Below, in pieces: positions 1-10,525 of a stretch of 64,000 nt of DNA. The stretch comes from Corylus avellana (taxonomy: Eukaryota; Streptophyta; Magnoliopsida; Fagales; Betulaceae), in contig NC_081549.1 of assembly GCF_901000735.1 (NCBI RefSeq), forward strand, positions 3,172,942 through 3,236,941, written 5' to 3'. Both the position numbers and the translations under genes were made by a program. The notes beneath the pieces are model-generated. The model was not told the origin of the DNA. It saw only the letters and a list, made by a program, of their open reading frames with translations, and ran no database searches. Each line of letters starts with the position of its first letter. Within the stretch, counting starts at the first letter, position 1.

Positions 1-637
1 AGTTTGATGAGAAGTGACTTGGAAAATATGTTTCCTAACATCTAGTACATGGGCCATTTTTTAAAAACATTACTTGATCAACTCTCTATGATTCAACCAA
101 AAGAATATCAAAGAACAGTTATTCCAATAGTAAAGACGTATTAAGAAGGCCGAATCTACAAACATATCTTTGAGATTCATGCAAACCAACAAAATAACTC
201 CTATCAGTTTAGTACATTGAGTGCACTTCATAGGTCTAAAATTAGACTTTGAGGAAAAGACTACTTTCAAACTGCATTACAAGGGTTTTGTCATTTCAAT
301 TTTTTGGCTTGACCTATGTCAGGAAGATTAAATGATCAGACCAAGTAAGAAGAATGTATGCCAAAAGCCTATGGACTTACAACTTCAAGCCAGTGTTGCA
401 GGGCTAATTTCTGAGCCTTCTCACCCTTAGATAAACCTTTTACAACCAACAAATACATGAGAGTTTATGATGTTAGTGTAATGTTTCTAACAATACCTTT
501 TTTCTTTTCCCTAAATTTGTAAGGTAGTAACTAAGTACCTTGGCAAGTCTTGTCCAGCGCGTGCCCACTGTGACACAAAAGATTATGGTTTCTCATTGTT
601 GAAGAAAGATAAGGGCTCCGTTTAAGAGAAGCAAAGT

Positions 638-895
638 CTAAGGCCTTCCACCTGTGGCAATTTGAATTGATTTCAGAAACAAAGGTTGAAAACACCTAAA
701 AATGAAAGAAATTGAGATGACTCTTGTAGACTTTCTCAACCATAACTGCACAATCTGCAAGGTTCCATCTAGTCCGATAAAAAGTAAAGATGGCTCTGTA
801 GCTGCTATCAGTGTTTCAGATTCTGTAACTCCCAATTTCTGGCAATTGGCACAATTCTTCCCGCACATATCTACAGCTTCAACTTCCCACTCCAC
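638..895 (-). other. Open frame conserved in both duplicate copies, unidentified
   Basis: An 85-codon frame starting MEWEVEAVD with a CxxxCxxC-like cluster (CGKNCANC). The partner at 49,993-50,250 keeps the frame with only two residue changes. I do not recognise it. The flanking non-coding DNA is about as well conserved, so conservation alone does not show coding. It could be an exon of the truncated kinase locus, an intron or chance. Confidence 0.2.
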
Positions 896-1253
896 TCCCT
901 AATTCCAGGCAGCATGGTGCTTTTGAAACTACTTGATACTACTCTATGGACAACGACAATTTCAAACATTGACTTGACAACAAGAATTTCAATGGATTTT
1001 TACAAACAAATACATGACTTTGCGAATAGTTGTACTGTGAAGAATACCAAAAAGGAAAGAAAAAAAAAAAGAAAAAGAAAAAAAAAAAGTGGTCGAGGAA
1101 AAAGAATCACAATTCAAATCAGAGTGTATGTTGGGTCATCATCAACCGAAAGCACTTTATCATACTTGTCCCAGGCAATCTAGAACTTCTCAGCAATATT
1201 TTTGCAGTCCAATGAGCAGTGAGTCAGGTTGTTGACTTGCTCCTCTAGCCTGC

Positions 1254-1404
1254 TCATTCCTCTGCAACTTGTGATGGCTGAACTTTCTCACTTCCACCGC
1301 CTACGGAGGTACTTGGTCTGGGAATTTGAGAACTGGTTACGGGCTTCTGCAACGGCTTCAGAGCAGCCATGATCTCAGCAAATGTGGGTCTCAATTTTGG
1401 GTCT
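1254..1404 (-). pseudogene. Last exon of a Raf-like MAPKKK (EDR1/CTR1 type), fragment
   Basis: Read on the minus strand, an AG acceptor is followed by a frame beginning DPKLRPTFAEIMAALKPLQ and continuing through PVTSSQIPRPS to a TGA at 1,254-1,256. The RPTF.EI...L..L pattern is subdomain XI of the kinase fold, and the Pro/Ser tail is typical of plant Raf-like MAPKKKs. No upstream kinase exon (glycine loop, HRD, DFG) is found on the minus strand up to the retroelement at about 2.2 kb. I therefore read it as a stranded terminal exon. The partner copy is at 50,611-50,761. The exon could belong to a live gene only if it has a very long intron. Confidence 0.7.
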
Positions 1405-1852
1405 CTAAAATGTTAGATGGATCAATTGTTAGAACTGTAGAAAATGAATTTTGAAGTATATTGGATACACCGCAATAAGAAGATCATGTTACCCATAGGA
1501 AAAGAAGTAGGTGGCCACGAGTAGAGAGGTGCATTTGCAAAGATAGTCCATTGTTAATGGGGAGTACTCAGAAAGGATGAAATGTTTTTGAAAGAAATTA
1601 TAGAACCAAATATGCTTTAAAGAACTGATTGGAAGCAAGGACTGGTAAAAACAGAGATTAAATTCAATAACATTTGCTCTGCTCTGAGCATTCTTATGGC
1701 TCCAAATAGCATAAAGAGGAAGTTTCATCTGTGACATTCAGTAGAATAGACATGGGAATAACTGTTGAAATCAATATCATTTTCCATTAATTTTTTTAAA
1801 AATGTTGTTTCGAGTATTCTGTGTATAACCTTAAGTATGTGGGAATTTAGAA

Positions 1853-1855
<3 letters not shown>

Positions 1856-1883
<28 letters not shown>
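1856..1883. repeat. (TC)n microsatellite
   Basis: About 14 uninterrupted TC dinucleotides, just beyond where the copy A/copy B alignment reaches the assembly gap. Confidence 0.95.
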
Positions 1884-2169
1884 AAGAATTTCTGGTAGCA
1901 ATGCAAAATAATTAGTTTGAAAGCTCATTGACCTTTCTATAACCAAATTATCTAACCCCTAGTTAAGGATTTCTGAATCTTCTCTTTTGAAGCTTGGGGA
2001 CCTCACAATGACTGTCTTAATGGTGTCCGTTAAACCAGAAAACATGTACCTCAGGGACCATTCAACGCAGATAAGAGTAAGAAAAGAGAGAGACCCATCC
2101 AGTAACAAACGGCAACAAATTTCATTTTGTGAATCGAGAATGATCAAATATGCTCAACGAAAGTAAAGC

Positions 2170-2916
2170 ACCTATTGAGACAGTTATTAACCCTGATAGC
2201 AATTCGATTCAAAGCTTGCTAAGAACGAAAAAGGATCAGTAGTGACAGGCTGCGAGATGGGGGGTGTGGCAGTCATGCCACCTCTGATGCCTGAGTGAGA
2301 GTTTGATTTTGACAAGAGTAATAAAATATGGAAATAATAACAGAATGTATTCAAGAGTAGAATTGAGAATGTATCTGTATTGTAAGTTGGCTCCTCTTTT
2401 TTTAGAGGCTATGAGTAGGTGAGATCTAGTGGGACTCTCACTCGACTCCTTGATACGTGGGAGTGGTTAAGCGATTTCCTTCTTAATAATCTCTAGGAGG
2501 TTTTACATGGTGCTCTCTTAATGCACCTGGACCCATTTCAGTGATATCTGATTAGTTATCCTCATATTTGGTTTGTTGGACGATGTTTGTGCTCCCTTGA
2601 TATGTGGGAGTGGATTATCCTTCTAGATAATCTTAGAGATTGCAAGGAGAGAATATTATGTATCTGGACTCCTCTTGGGAGCTCTAGTTTGTTATTCCAA
2701 ATGGGGTTTGTTGAGCAATTGTTGGGCTTCCTTGATTATTGGGCTAGCATGATATGGTGCATAACTGCACAATTTGGAGCGGACTAGGTGAGGACTATCC
2801 GTCCGTGCCCAGATTGCAGGGGCTTGGGCTTAGTTCCTTAGTGACTTAGTGAGCCGTGAGCCTCTTATTTGGAGTGGGCCCTCTGATTGGGCTTTGTGAT
2901 ATATTTTGTATTAACA
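2170..2916 (-). repeat. Probable 3' LTR of a Ty3/gypsy element, minus orientation
   Basis: On the minus strand a purine-rich tract (AAGGGAATGGCGGGG) is followed by TGTTAATAC at 2,916, a normal LTR start. The sequence then runs to an R/U5-like stretch containing CAGGCATCAGAGG, which is typical of plant gypsy LTRs. The far end is set only roughly and no TSD was found. No matching 5' LTR is present in the window, so the element is truncated or nested. Confidence 0.5.
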
Positions 2917-3165
2917 GTACCCCGCCATTCCCTTAGGTCATCGTGGTGGCCTAATTGGATTAAAGTTTCTTTTATCCACACCTGAAATGTTACCTTTGTT
3001 TTTGCAACTCGTGTATATATTTCTTTGAATTTGATCCGATTGAGCATGCTCCGCCAAAGTCGGGAAAAATTTTGCACTAGTCCGAAGATGGCAATTTTGT
3101 ATGTAGGCATACTCGTGCACTGTTTGAGTAGTACAAGGTTTAAAGCATGTGTTTGTAGGTAAACA

Positions 3166-3268
3166 TATGGATGCATGCACGAGCGGATGCATATATGAGT
3201 GGATGCATACATGAATAGATGCATGATCGGATGTATGCATGTATGTATGTATGTATGTATGTATGTTT
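3166..3268. repeat. ATGCATG/TATG minisatellite
   Basis: Degenerate GGATGCAT units grade into a run of about eight TATG tetramers. It lies inside the decayed gypsy element, between the pol relic and the LTR-like sequence. Confidence 0.9.
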
Positions 3269-3299
3269 GTACTTTGGTAAGTAGGACTTTTACAGGTTT

Positions 3300-3505
3300 T
3301 ACGTAAGGGAGTACCGTTTGCCGGAGTGTACCCTTGCTGGCCTCTGTGGAGATTTTGCAACTTTCATCACTCTTACGCAAGGGAGTACCGCTTGTCGGAA
3401 TGTACCCTTGCAGGCTTTACATGGAGAATTTTGTAAGTTTCATAGCTCTTACGCAAGGGAGTACCGCTTGCCGGAATGTACCCTTGCAGGCTTATACGGA
3501 GATTC
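3300..3505. repeat. Three tandem copies of a ~75-bp unit
   Basis: Each unit holds GGGAGTACCG, a short spacer, then TGTACCCTTGC followed by a variable part ending near TTTCAT.RCTCTTACG. Units start near 3,307, 3,380 and 3,455. GGGAGTACC and GTACCC are partly complementary, so each unit can fold as a small hairpin. It sits in the 3' non-coding part of the gypsy element. Confidence 0.88.
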
Positions 3506-3694
3506 GTTTTGTATTTTTCTTTTCTTGCTTCGCTCATGTACCTGCACTTTTCTCTAGAATGAAACAAGTTTGTTAGTTTCTCAAATTTCTTGTGCTGATT
3601 GTGTGTTTGAGTTTCTCTTTGTGCGGAAACAATTTGGGAAAAGGACCATTCCTGGGGGATCCTTTACATTGTGAAATTGGGAGATTAGGAGAAG

Positions 3695-3925
3695 TATGTA
3701 GGCTACCCAACACCGTTTTAACTAGTTGTATAGAGGAGTATCGTTTTTAAACATGTACGGAGTATACCTCTACCAACCCGAGTGGGATGATCACCTTTTA
3801 GTTTTCCGTTATTCGAACGGAGGCGTTTAATTTTATGGCTACTCGACACCATTTTAACTAGCTGCATAAAGAAGTACCGTTTTTAATATGTACGGAATAT
3901 ACCTCTACCAACCCGAGCGGGATGA
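3695..3925. repeat. Direct repeat pair of ~145 bp
   Basis: Two copies, near 3,698 and 3,838, share GGCTAC(C/T)C(A/G)ACACC, then TTTTAACTAG, then TACCTCTACCAACCCGAG, then GGGATGAT. Like the 75-bp repeat next to it, it lies between the pol relic and the LTR-like sequence and probably belongs to the retroelement. Confidence 0.85.
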
Positions 3926-3929
3926 TGGC

Positions 3930-4270
3930 TCATCACCATACCACATTACCTTAGTTTCACAGTAGAGTTTCCCTTCTAATGTGTTTTGTACATCTTTTTT
4001 TCTGGAGATGGAACGAGATGTGGGACCGTTGAGTGATCCACCTGGAGTTATTCTTGGGGGAAAGAGTCCTTGGGTTACCAAGGACTCTCCGATGCTTAAG
4101 TCAGTATTGGTGTATGAAATTTATAATGGGAAAAGAAATAAAGAAATTGATTTAAGTGAAGTTAATCACCTTTAGTTTGTTCGTGTTTCCCGCTCTTGAC
4201 ACTCTTGATTTGTTCTCCTTTGCTTCTTTTGCTTGTTCATGTTAAAAAGAAGACATAATAAAAGTAGATA
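3930..4270 (-). repeat. Possible second LTR R/U5 segment
   Basis: On the minus strand ACTTAAGCATCGGAGAG is followed by a C-rich tract, the motif often seen around R/U5 of plant gypsy LTRs. It lies directly after the pol relic and may be the true 3' LTR of that element, with the 2,170-2,916 LTR belonging to a nested one. Ends cannot be set. Confidence 0.35.
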
Positions 4271-4321
4271 GTATATGGCTCATACCTGAGGGATGCGGGC
4301 TAATACCTCCTTTTGCTGAAT

Positions 4322-5560
4322 TTATTGATAATAATGTCGGAGGTGTTCAGCATTCCAGGGGTGGATCAGCTGTTTTCCGTCCAGTGTTTCGAGATGGTTT
4401 GTCCCAGATCGTCGGTTGTCCTTTACCTTATACAAGCCTTCCCAGGACGGACCTAGTTTGCCGTCAATTGGATCTTTCATTGGAGGCATCACCTTTCGTA
4501 GAACCAAATCTCTATTGCAAAAACTGTGATGCCTTCTCTTGCTATGGTTCGCTAGTAGGCTGCTAGATGCATGGCGGCCTGAGTTCTTCTTTCATCAAGT
4601 AAGTCCAAACCTTCTCGCAATGTCGCGTCATTTTCTTCTTTGTTAAAATTGGCTTGCCTATGACTAGGCATTCCAACTTCGACCGGGATCATAGCTTCAC
4701 TCCCAAATGCTAGAGCGAACGGGGTGTCTCCGGTTGCTGTTTTGTGGACCGGTACGCCCATAAAACTTCTGGTAATTCTTCCGCCCATAAACCTTTGGCT
4801 CTGTCCAGCTTCCTCTTGATCATCTTGAAAATTGTTTTATTAGTTGCTTCAACCTGCCCATTTGCTCGGGGGTGTGCTGGTGAAGAGTAATAGTTGCTGA
4901 TGCCAAGTTGCAAACACCATTCCCAGAATGCTGGGTTATCGAACAACTTACCGTTGTCTGATACAACTGAGTGCGGGATACCGAACCGGTAGACCATAGA
5001 TCGCCACATGAAGTGGTCAATATCTTTTCCTATGATGGTGGCTAGTGCTTTGGCTTTTGCCATTTGGTGAAGTAGTCAACTGCTACTATAGCGAACTTGA
5101 CTCCTCCTTTTTCCAGTGGTAAAGGTCATATGATATCTACCTCCCATTGTGCCCAAACATTATCCTCAAAACCCAAGCAACAATTCAAGAACCACATTCC
5201 AAAGGACGTGATGTACTACATTAGACATGTAACCAGATTTCAGAATGTTCGGTGCAGCTGAAAATTGACAATCAAAGGAAAAGCTTTTCATGCTTAATGA
5301 AAAATTAAGGAGTGAATATTGATGTGAGATCTTAAGGCGGACTCCTTGGGACGTTGGCAAATTGCTGGCATTTTTTACAACCTGTGACCATGTCGTGTGC
5401 GTCTTGGGCCGTTGTTGACCAATAGTATCATGTCCTTAAGGCTTTGTGAGCTAGTGATCTCCTTCTCGAGTGGTTTCCATATATGCCTTTGTGAATTTCT
5501 CTTAAGACATAGCCTGTCTCTTCCTCCAATAGACATTGCAAAAGTGGATGTTGGGGAGTA
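4322..5560 (-). pseudogene. Ty3/gypsy pol relic: integrase region
   Basis: The minus strand encodes, in order: an RNase H/integrase linker, an HHCC zinc finger (H...H then CKKCQQF near 5,340-5,500), the DDE core (VSDNGKLF, then ANGQVEATNK supplying the Asp and Glu), a chromodomain-like end and the terminal PWNAEHLRHYY before a stop at 4,322. It is dead: there is a stop in place of Gly in the core (VDII*PLP), several frame changes, and about 170 bp between zinc finger and core (5,161-5,335) where only a few dozen are expected. Reverse transcriptase, protease and gag are missing, so the element is 5'-truncated. Confidence 0.9.
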
Positions 5561-5618
5561 GTAGGGATCAGAAAATTGAAGAAAAAGGCACCTGTTGATG
5601 AGGCTGCTGAATTTGGTA

Positions 5619-5772
5619 GGTGTCCTCTGGACTTAGTAGTTGTTTGACATCCTTAGTGGTCCGTTGGATTTACTAGTTGTCCGATGTCCTTAACCGTTTG
5701 CTGGACTTGTCGGGTATCCGACGGACTTTGCAGTTCGCTGGACTTCACGGGTGTCTGACGGACTTTACAGAG
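5619..5772. repeat. Degenerate GTCCGAYGGACTT minisatellite
   Basis: At least six diverged units of about 22-26 bp built on TCCG.(T/C)GGACTT. The unit is a short imperfect palindrome (GTCCG.CGGAC). It lies upstream of the pol relic in element orientation. Confidence 0.8.
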
Positions 5773-5779
5773 TTTGGAA

Positions 5780-8560
5780 TGAGAGGTTCATGCCTTTGTA
5801 GGTAGTATTGAACACCCGGGAAGTGGGTTAGCCAAAGTTTTTCAGTGGTGAGTGAAAATACTAGATGAAGCTTGTTGGTACTTTCGGAGGTCCCCTTAGC
5901 ACTTAGAGGTGGTCTTCAAAATTTGAAGTTGTCCTTCGAGAATTGTAAATATCGACGAAAACTCGGGCGTATTTTGAAAGTAGAATCAATAGAACCTGTC
6001 TTGCCTTGGTGTAGGCAGATTATATAATAAGAAGTTTCTTACTATCTTGGCATCTCATATCTTATGTGTACTGCAATTCAAGAGGCTTGGGAAGCTCCTT
6101 ACTTCTAAAGTAATAACAGGACCATAAAATATATTCAATCATTAGAGATATCTAAAAGATTTTCTTAATAAGTCATAATAAATATGATAAACCAAACCTA
6201 GGCCGCCATTATCATGTCTTGAAAAGTCTTCGGTCAAATGACCACATTTTGTTTTTATTTCACAAACAACCACTATGGACTCATGTGTAAGGAATCAATT
6301 ATAAACCATTAGCGGTGAAATAGTAATCCATGTAATTCCCACATTCGATTTTTTGTTTTCTTGCAAAAGCTCAAAGATAAACAAAAGAAGATATGGTTTA
6401 AAGTTTGGTCATCATTGGCACGTAATGTTAGTCAAATAAGCAGTAATAAGTTGAAGCATAATTAAATCAATCATAATTCATATGGCATAAAATGACCATA
6501 AGCATATTTACTTATTGGTTAATTTTAAGAAGTGCAAAATGTTGTGTTCCTGTTTTTAGTGACTATAAGTGTGGGCTTTGTGGACAAACAAATTTGCACG
6601 AATGTCCATGTAGTGGTATATAGAGGTTCTAATATGTATTCATTTTTGTTGACTCTAGCCAACCACCCCATAAAAATAAAGCACACAGGTGCTCAATGCT
6701 TAAGGAAACAAACCAAAATTGCCTCTGAGAAATCCTAACATGCGGGCAAAACTAAATAGCTCTTATTGTGCAAATGAAAAATAAATAGTCTTTGTTCAAA
6801 GCTAAGAAATCTCCGACCTCACAGATGAATAGTAATTAATTGGAAGCTAAGGCTATCCCAAAAATTCAGGGAGTTGAGTGCGGATGCACGCAATTCAAGG
6901 GTTAGAAAATTAGACCCATTGCCTTTGTAAATCTCTATAGTCATATCTACATATTGCTTATTAACCCATTGCCTTTGCAAATCTCTATAGTCACATCTAC
7001 ATATTGCCTATACATATATATGAGAAAAACATTTCCGTATAAAGCCAAAACTGTTTGCGCATGTAAATAAACAAAAAGACAATCATGTGGATATTGGCAC
7101 ATAAACTCAAGCGTGGCCATCACAAGGCTTTAGTAGATAAAAAATTCCATATGTTGCGTGTGTTAAGCAATCAGAATTTAAAAGTGAGCTTTGGACAACT
7201 GTGACAACGAGTGATTTGGATTTCAAACTCCTTACATATTAATAACGCTAGAATTCAATATTTCTATCATGATTTAATTTTTACACCTTTATTGCAACAG
7301 AGTAAATGTGAAGGCAAAGCTTTGTGTCAGTATGCTTTGAACAAAGTGCGGAGCTAGAAGCTCTTTTTACACCATATATGATTGATGGCTAACGGGTCCT
7401 TATGATTACCGTATTTAGGGCATTTATGTGAGGTGCACAGTTCAATGGAGCAACAAATATGAGGAAAACATGAGACTATATATATATATATGAAAAAGAG
7501 GGAGAAGCATTCAACATATCTTTTAGATTGATCGAAGGTGAGTGTAGATTTGCTATTGAGGGACACCTTTTTGCTATAGAGGGCGTAGATCTATGTGGAT
7601 CCATCAGCAAATTGGAATGTAAATCCTACATTTTACATAAGTACTACAAGGACATAGCAATATAATTAGATCCAACATAGGTATTCGTCCCCCAACTCTG
7701 TTGCTTCTCAAAGTTGGGTTTTCTTTATCAGAGTTTTAATGCTCGAGACTATCCATTCAAAATTCTACTTCAGCTATTGGGTCCAAGTAGTACCTCGAAA
7801 TGTTTTGCCCCAAGTGCTATCGGCACTTGGGTATAAGCTTTTCTAGGGAGTATTTCCTTTCTTGTCTTTTGTGTATTTATGCATCTCTGTCTACACTTTT
7901 TTTTTTTTTTTTTTTTGAGTGCTTGCATATTTGTGTATGTATAGACATGTGATTAATTAAGCCTGAAAAATCAATCCCAAATGTTGCATATAAAGAGGCA
8001 TAATGCCGAAAGATGCATAAAAGAATAATATATTTTGACATTTATTTAAATAATTTGCACGCATTTAATAAATCAATTATGCAATTGAATGATTTCATTG
8101 TTAGTGTTTATATGTAAACAATTCAACCACATATTAAAGCTTTCATGTGAAATCAATAAAATACATGTTATATCACCTCTTGATTTTTTGTTCCATGGAA
8201 TGGGCCTTTTCTTTTTGTGCAGAATCGTTAGATCAGAAAGATAGACATGCATTCTTATATGAACCCTTGCTACTTTCAAGATTTTAAAGGCAATGGATTA
8301 AAAAGACAAAATATGACCGCATCTCTTTACTGTCAATATTTCTTCTTCTTCTTCTTTTTTCCTTTTTTTTTTTTTTTAAAAAAAAAAATTATTATTAGAT
8401 ATGAATGTTTCCAAGAATTCGTCTTGATAAATTGGAAATTGCTATGAGTAAGCAAATAAGAAAGAGAAAGCAAAGTATAAACTTATCTTGCTTTTTATGA
8501 AGATCAACGTACACCGTCATAGATCCATTTCCTAGTGTGGCAGTTTCGAACTTTCCCTTT
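5780..8560. other. AT-rich intergenic DNA, no gene seen
   Basis: No frame with recognisable protein similarity on either strand. It contains a short direct repeat (CCCATTGCCTTTG(T/C)AAATCTC at about 6,912 and 6,965), a (TA)n tract near 7,478, poly-T near 7,898, and a poly-T/poly-A junction near 8,360-8,390 that can fold back. Confidence 0.7.
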
Positions 8561-8607
8561 TTATTGATCTGCAAAAAATTGGCAAAAAAGAGCATCTTGT
8601 TTATATG

Positions 8608-8772
8608 GTGACCCTTCAGGTCTGCTGGGTGAGGAACAGCCCTTCAGGTCTATCGGGTGAGGAACGGCCCCTACGGGTCCGTCGGCAACGAACGACCCTT
8701 CCGTTCCGTTGGGTGAGGAACAACCCTTTAGGTCCGTCGGTGAGGAATGGCCCTTTGGGTCCGTCTCCAAAA
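8608..8772. repeat. ~28-bp GC-rich tandem repeat (GGGTGAGGAACRGCCCTT)
   Basis: Five to six units read GGTCYRYYGGGTGAGGAAC followed by RRCCCTT. Their GC content stands out sharply from the AT-rich surroundings. They are open in several frames, giving PSGP-type peptides, but look like a minisatellite in a retroelement leader. Confidence 0.85.
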
Positions 8773-9135
8773 ATCGGTACCGCCTGCAGTGTGGGAGCCA
8801 TTCAAGCGATGGGTTATGTTATCCAGCGTAGCTTGGATAGCGTCCATCTGTGTGCTACCCATGGAAATATGTTCTTGCGTTGGAGGTGGCCTGGGAGGTC
8901 CGCTGGGTGCTTCGTTCATTGAGACTTTCCTCTCCATTCCCTTAATTGGCCAGATTTTTTGGCGGAAATCCATCACCCTGATACCCGACAACAGTGCATG
9001 AAAGATGATCAAATCGGTATGGAGAAACAGCTCTCCACTATAAGCTATCTTCCCTCCTCTGTTCTCTCTCTCCTGCAGAATGCGTCCAGAATGGCAAAGT
9101 TTTAAAATGACATAAAAGCACCTCATTAAAGCCAT
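8728..9135 (-). pseudogene. Possible gag/leader fragment of a retroelement
   Basis: A 135-codon minus frame contains MNEAPSGPPRPPPTQEH, then MDAIQATLDNITHRLNG, which looks like the Pro-rich and coiled start of plant gypsy gag proteins. No LTR, primer-binding site or downstream pol adjoins it. The evidence is composition and general appearance only. Confidence 0.3.
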
Positions 9136-9473
9136 CAGCCGGGTAGTTGGAGGAGGGTAAAATAGTCATTTAATGCATGACAAACCAACGAAAAAGACCA
9201 AAACAATCTAAAAAAAAACTCGGCTCTTCACAAACTCAAAGGGCAAAACGGTAGTTTTATTTGTTAAAAGCCAAAAATAACCCTACTTAACTTAATTATG
9301 ATGAACAAAGAATAAGAGCATAATAGTAAATTGACACTGTCAAAGAAAACTTATATATCTTTGAGTAAAGATATTCTCTACATTCTTCTCTGCGCCTCCA
9401 TGGTGAACAAACCCCAAAATTTCAGAGATCTCCATTGTTCTCCTTATAAAGTCTGCCCATCATCACAAACTCC

Positions 9474-10525
9474 ATGGCCGACTCGTTGGCTAAGCAACGC
9501 CTTTTAATGTTTTATAAATCAACAACTTATCCTTATCCTTATCCACCAACATCTAGTTTTCGTCCTTGTTGCGAGATAGTTTTCTTTATGAGTTTTTGGC
9601 AAGGTAATGACTTGGACGAAGAATTAACAGATTGGCATTGCATTAAACTTTATGCCAAATCTCCAGGGGAGATAACAAATATTTCTCCGTTTTGGAAAGG
9701 ATATGCTCCAAAACGGTCCAGTGTTGAAGCCGTAGGCCAATCTATATACTATTTTGGTGGCTACCGTCATTCTGATTCTGCTCGATCACACGATGTCTCT
9801 AGTTTTTGCATTAAGACGCGAAATCAGTTGTCTGCGATGCCTTCCATGATAGTTCCAAGAATTGAACCACACACTTTCGTGCTTGATGACAAGATATATG
9901 TTCTCTCCGGTCATCATGATCATTTGGTTGCGCCTAATAATGTAGTCTATCATCCCAAAACTGGAGAGTCCAAGGCCTTGCCTCATCTTCCATCTCCTTT
10001 GGGATATAGATTTATTTGTGCAGCTCTTGAGAATCCAAGCAAAATTATTGTTGCTTCTTGTACAAAAAAGGAGGAGACAATAGTGTTTTATCAATATGAC
10101 TTGTTGGAAGAGTGTTGGATCTCACTTCAGCAACGCGAGTTACACTTTTTGTGTCCTCTGGGAGATCACCCAGAAGGAGGAAATGCTGTAACGGTGGGAA
10201 AGAGTCTCTATTGGGTAACTCGTGACAAGACAAAGCTGTTGGCCTACGAGGTAGATCAGAACCTGTGGCTGTTAGGGTCACTACAAGGTATTGGGATTTC
10301 CTTTGTTGAAGAATTTGGCTATGATAGGCCCAATCCTTTTAGTTTAATCCATTTGGAGAACTAGAGATCCTGCTTAATTGGTAGTGATTCAAATTTGGTG
10401 CTTCTGTGTTTCATTATTGAGGTTCATCACAAGAATTTGGATGTTGATTGGAATCCCATTGACAAGAAATTGGATATTTATCGGAAACTCAGTGACAAGA
10501 GATTGGAAATTTTGCTAGTGTTCAT
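9474..10525 (+). pseudogene. Kelch-propeller protein, copy A (nonsense + truncated)
   Basis: Compared with copy B (51,290), the reading frame is open from ATG 9,474 for 296 codons. It keeps the kelch-like segments (SIYYFGGYRHSDS, HTFVLDDKIYVLSG, SLYWVTRDKTKLLAYEVD). It then ends early because GAG in copy B reads TAG here at 10,362-10,364. Homology continues as untranslated sequence to 10,525, where a CACTA-like element begins; the 3' end and a small downstream exon present in copy B are gone. The promoter-side sequence from 9,380 is still shared. A truncated protein could still be made. Confidence 0.82.

Noticed and set aside
3160..3380. Frames with HTYIHTYIHT repeats
   Set aside because: Products of the TATG minisatellite in the retroelement.
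3166..3505. CRISPR-like array
   Set aside because: The three 75-bp units adjoin each other without unique spacers of constant length, and this is plant nuclear DNA.
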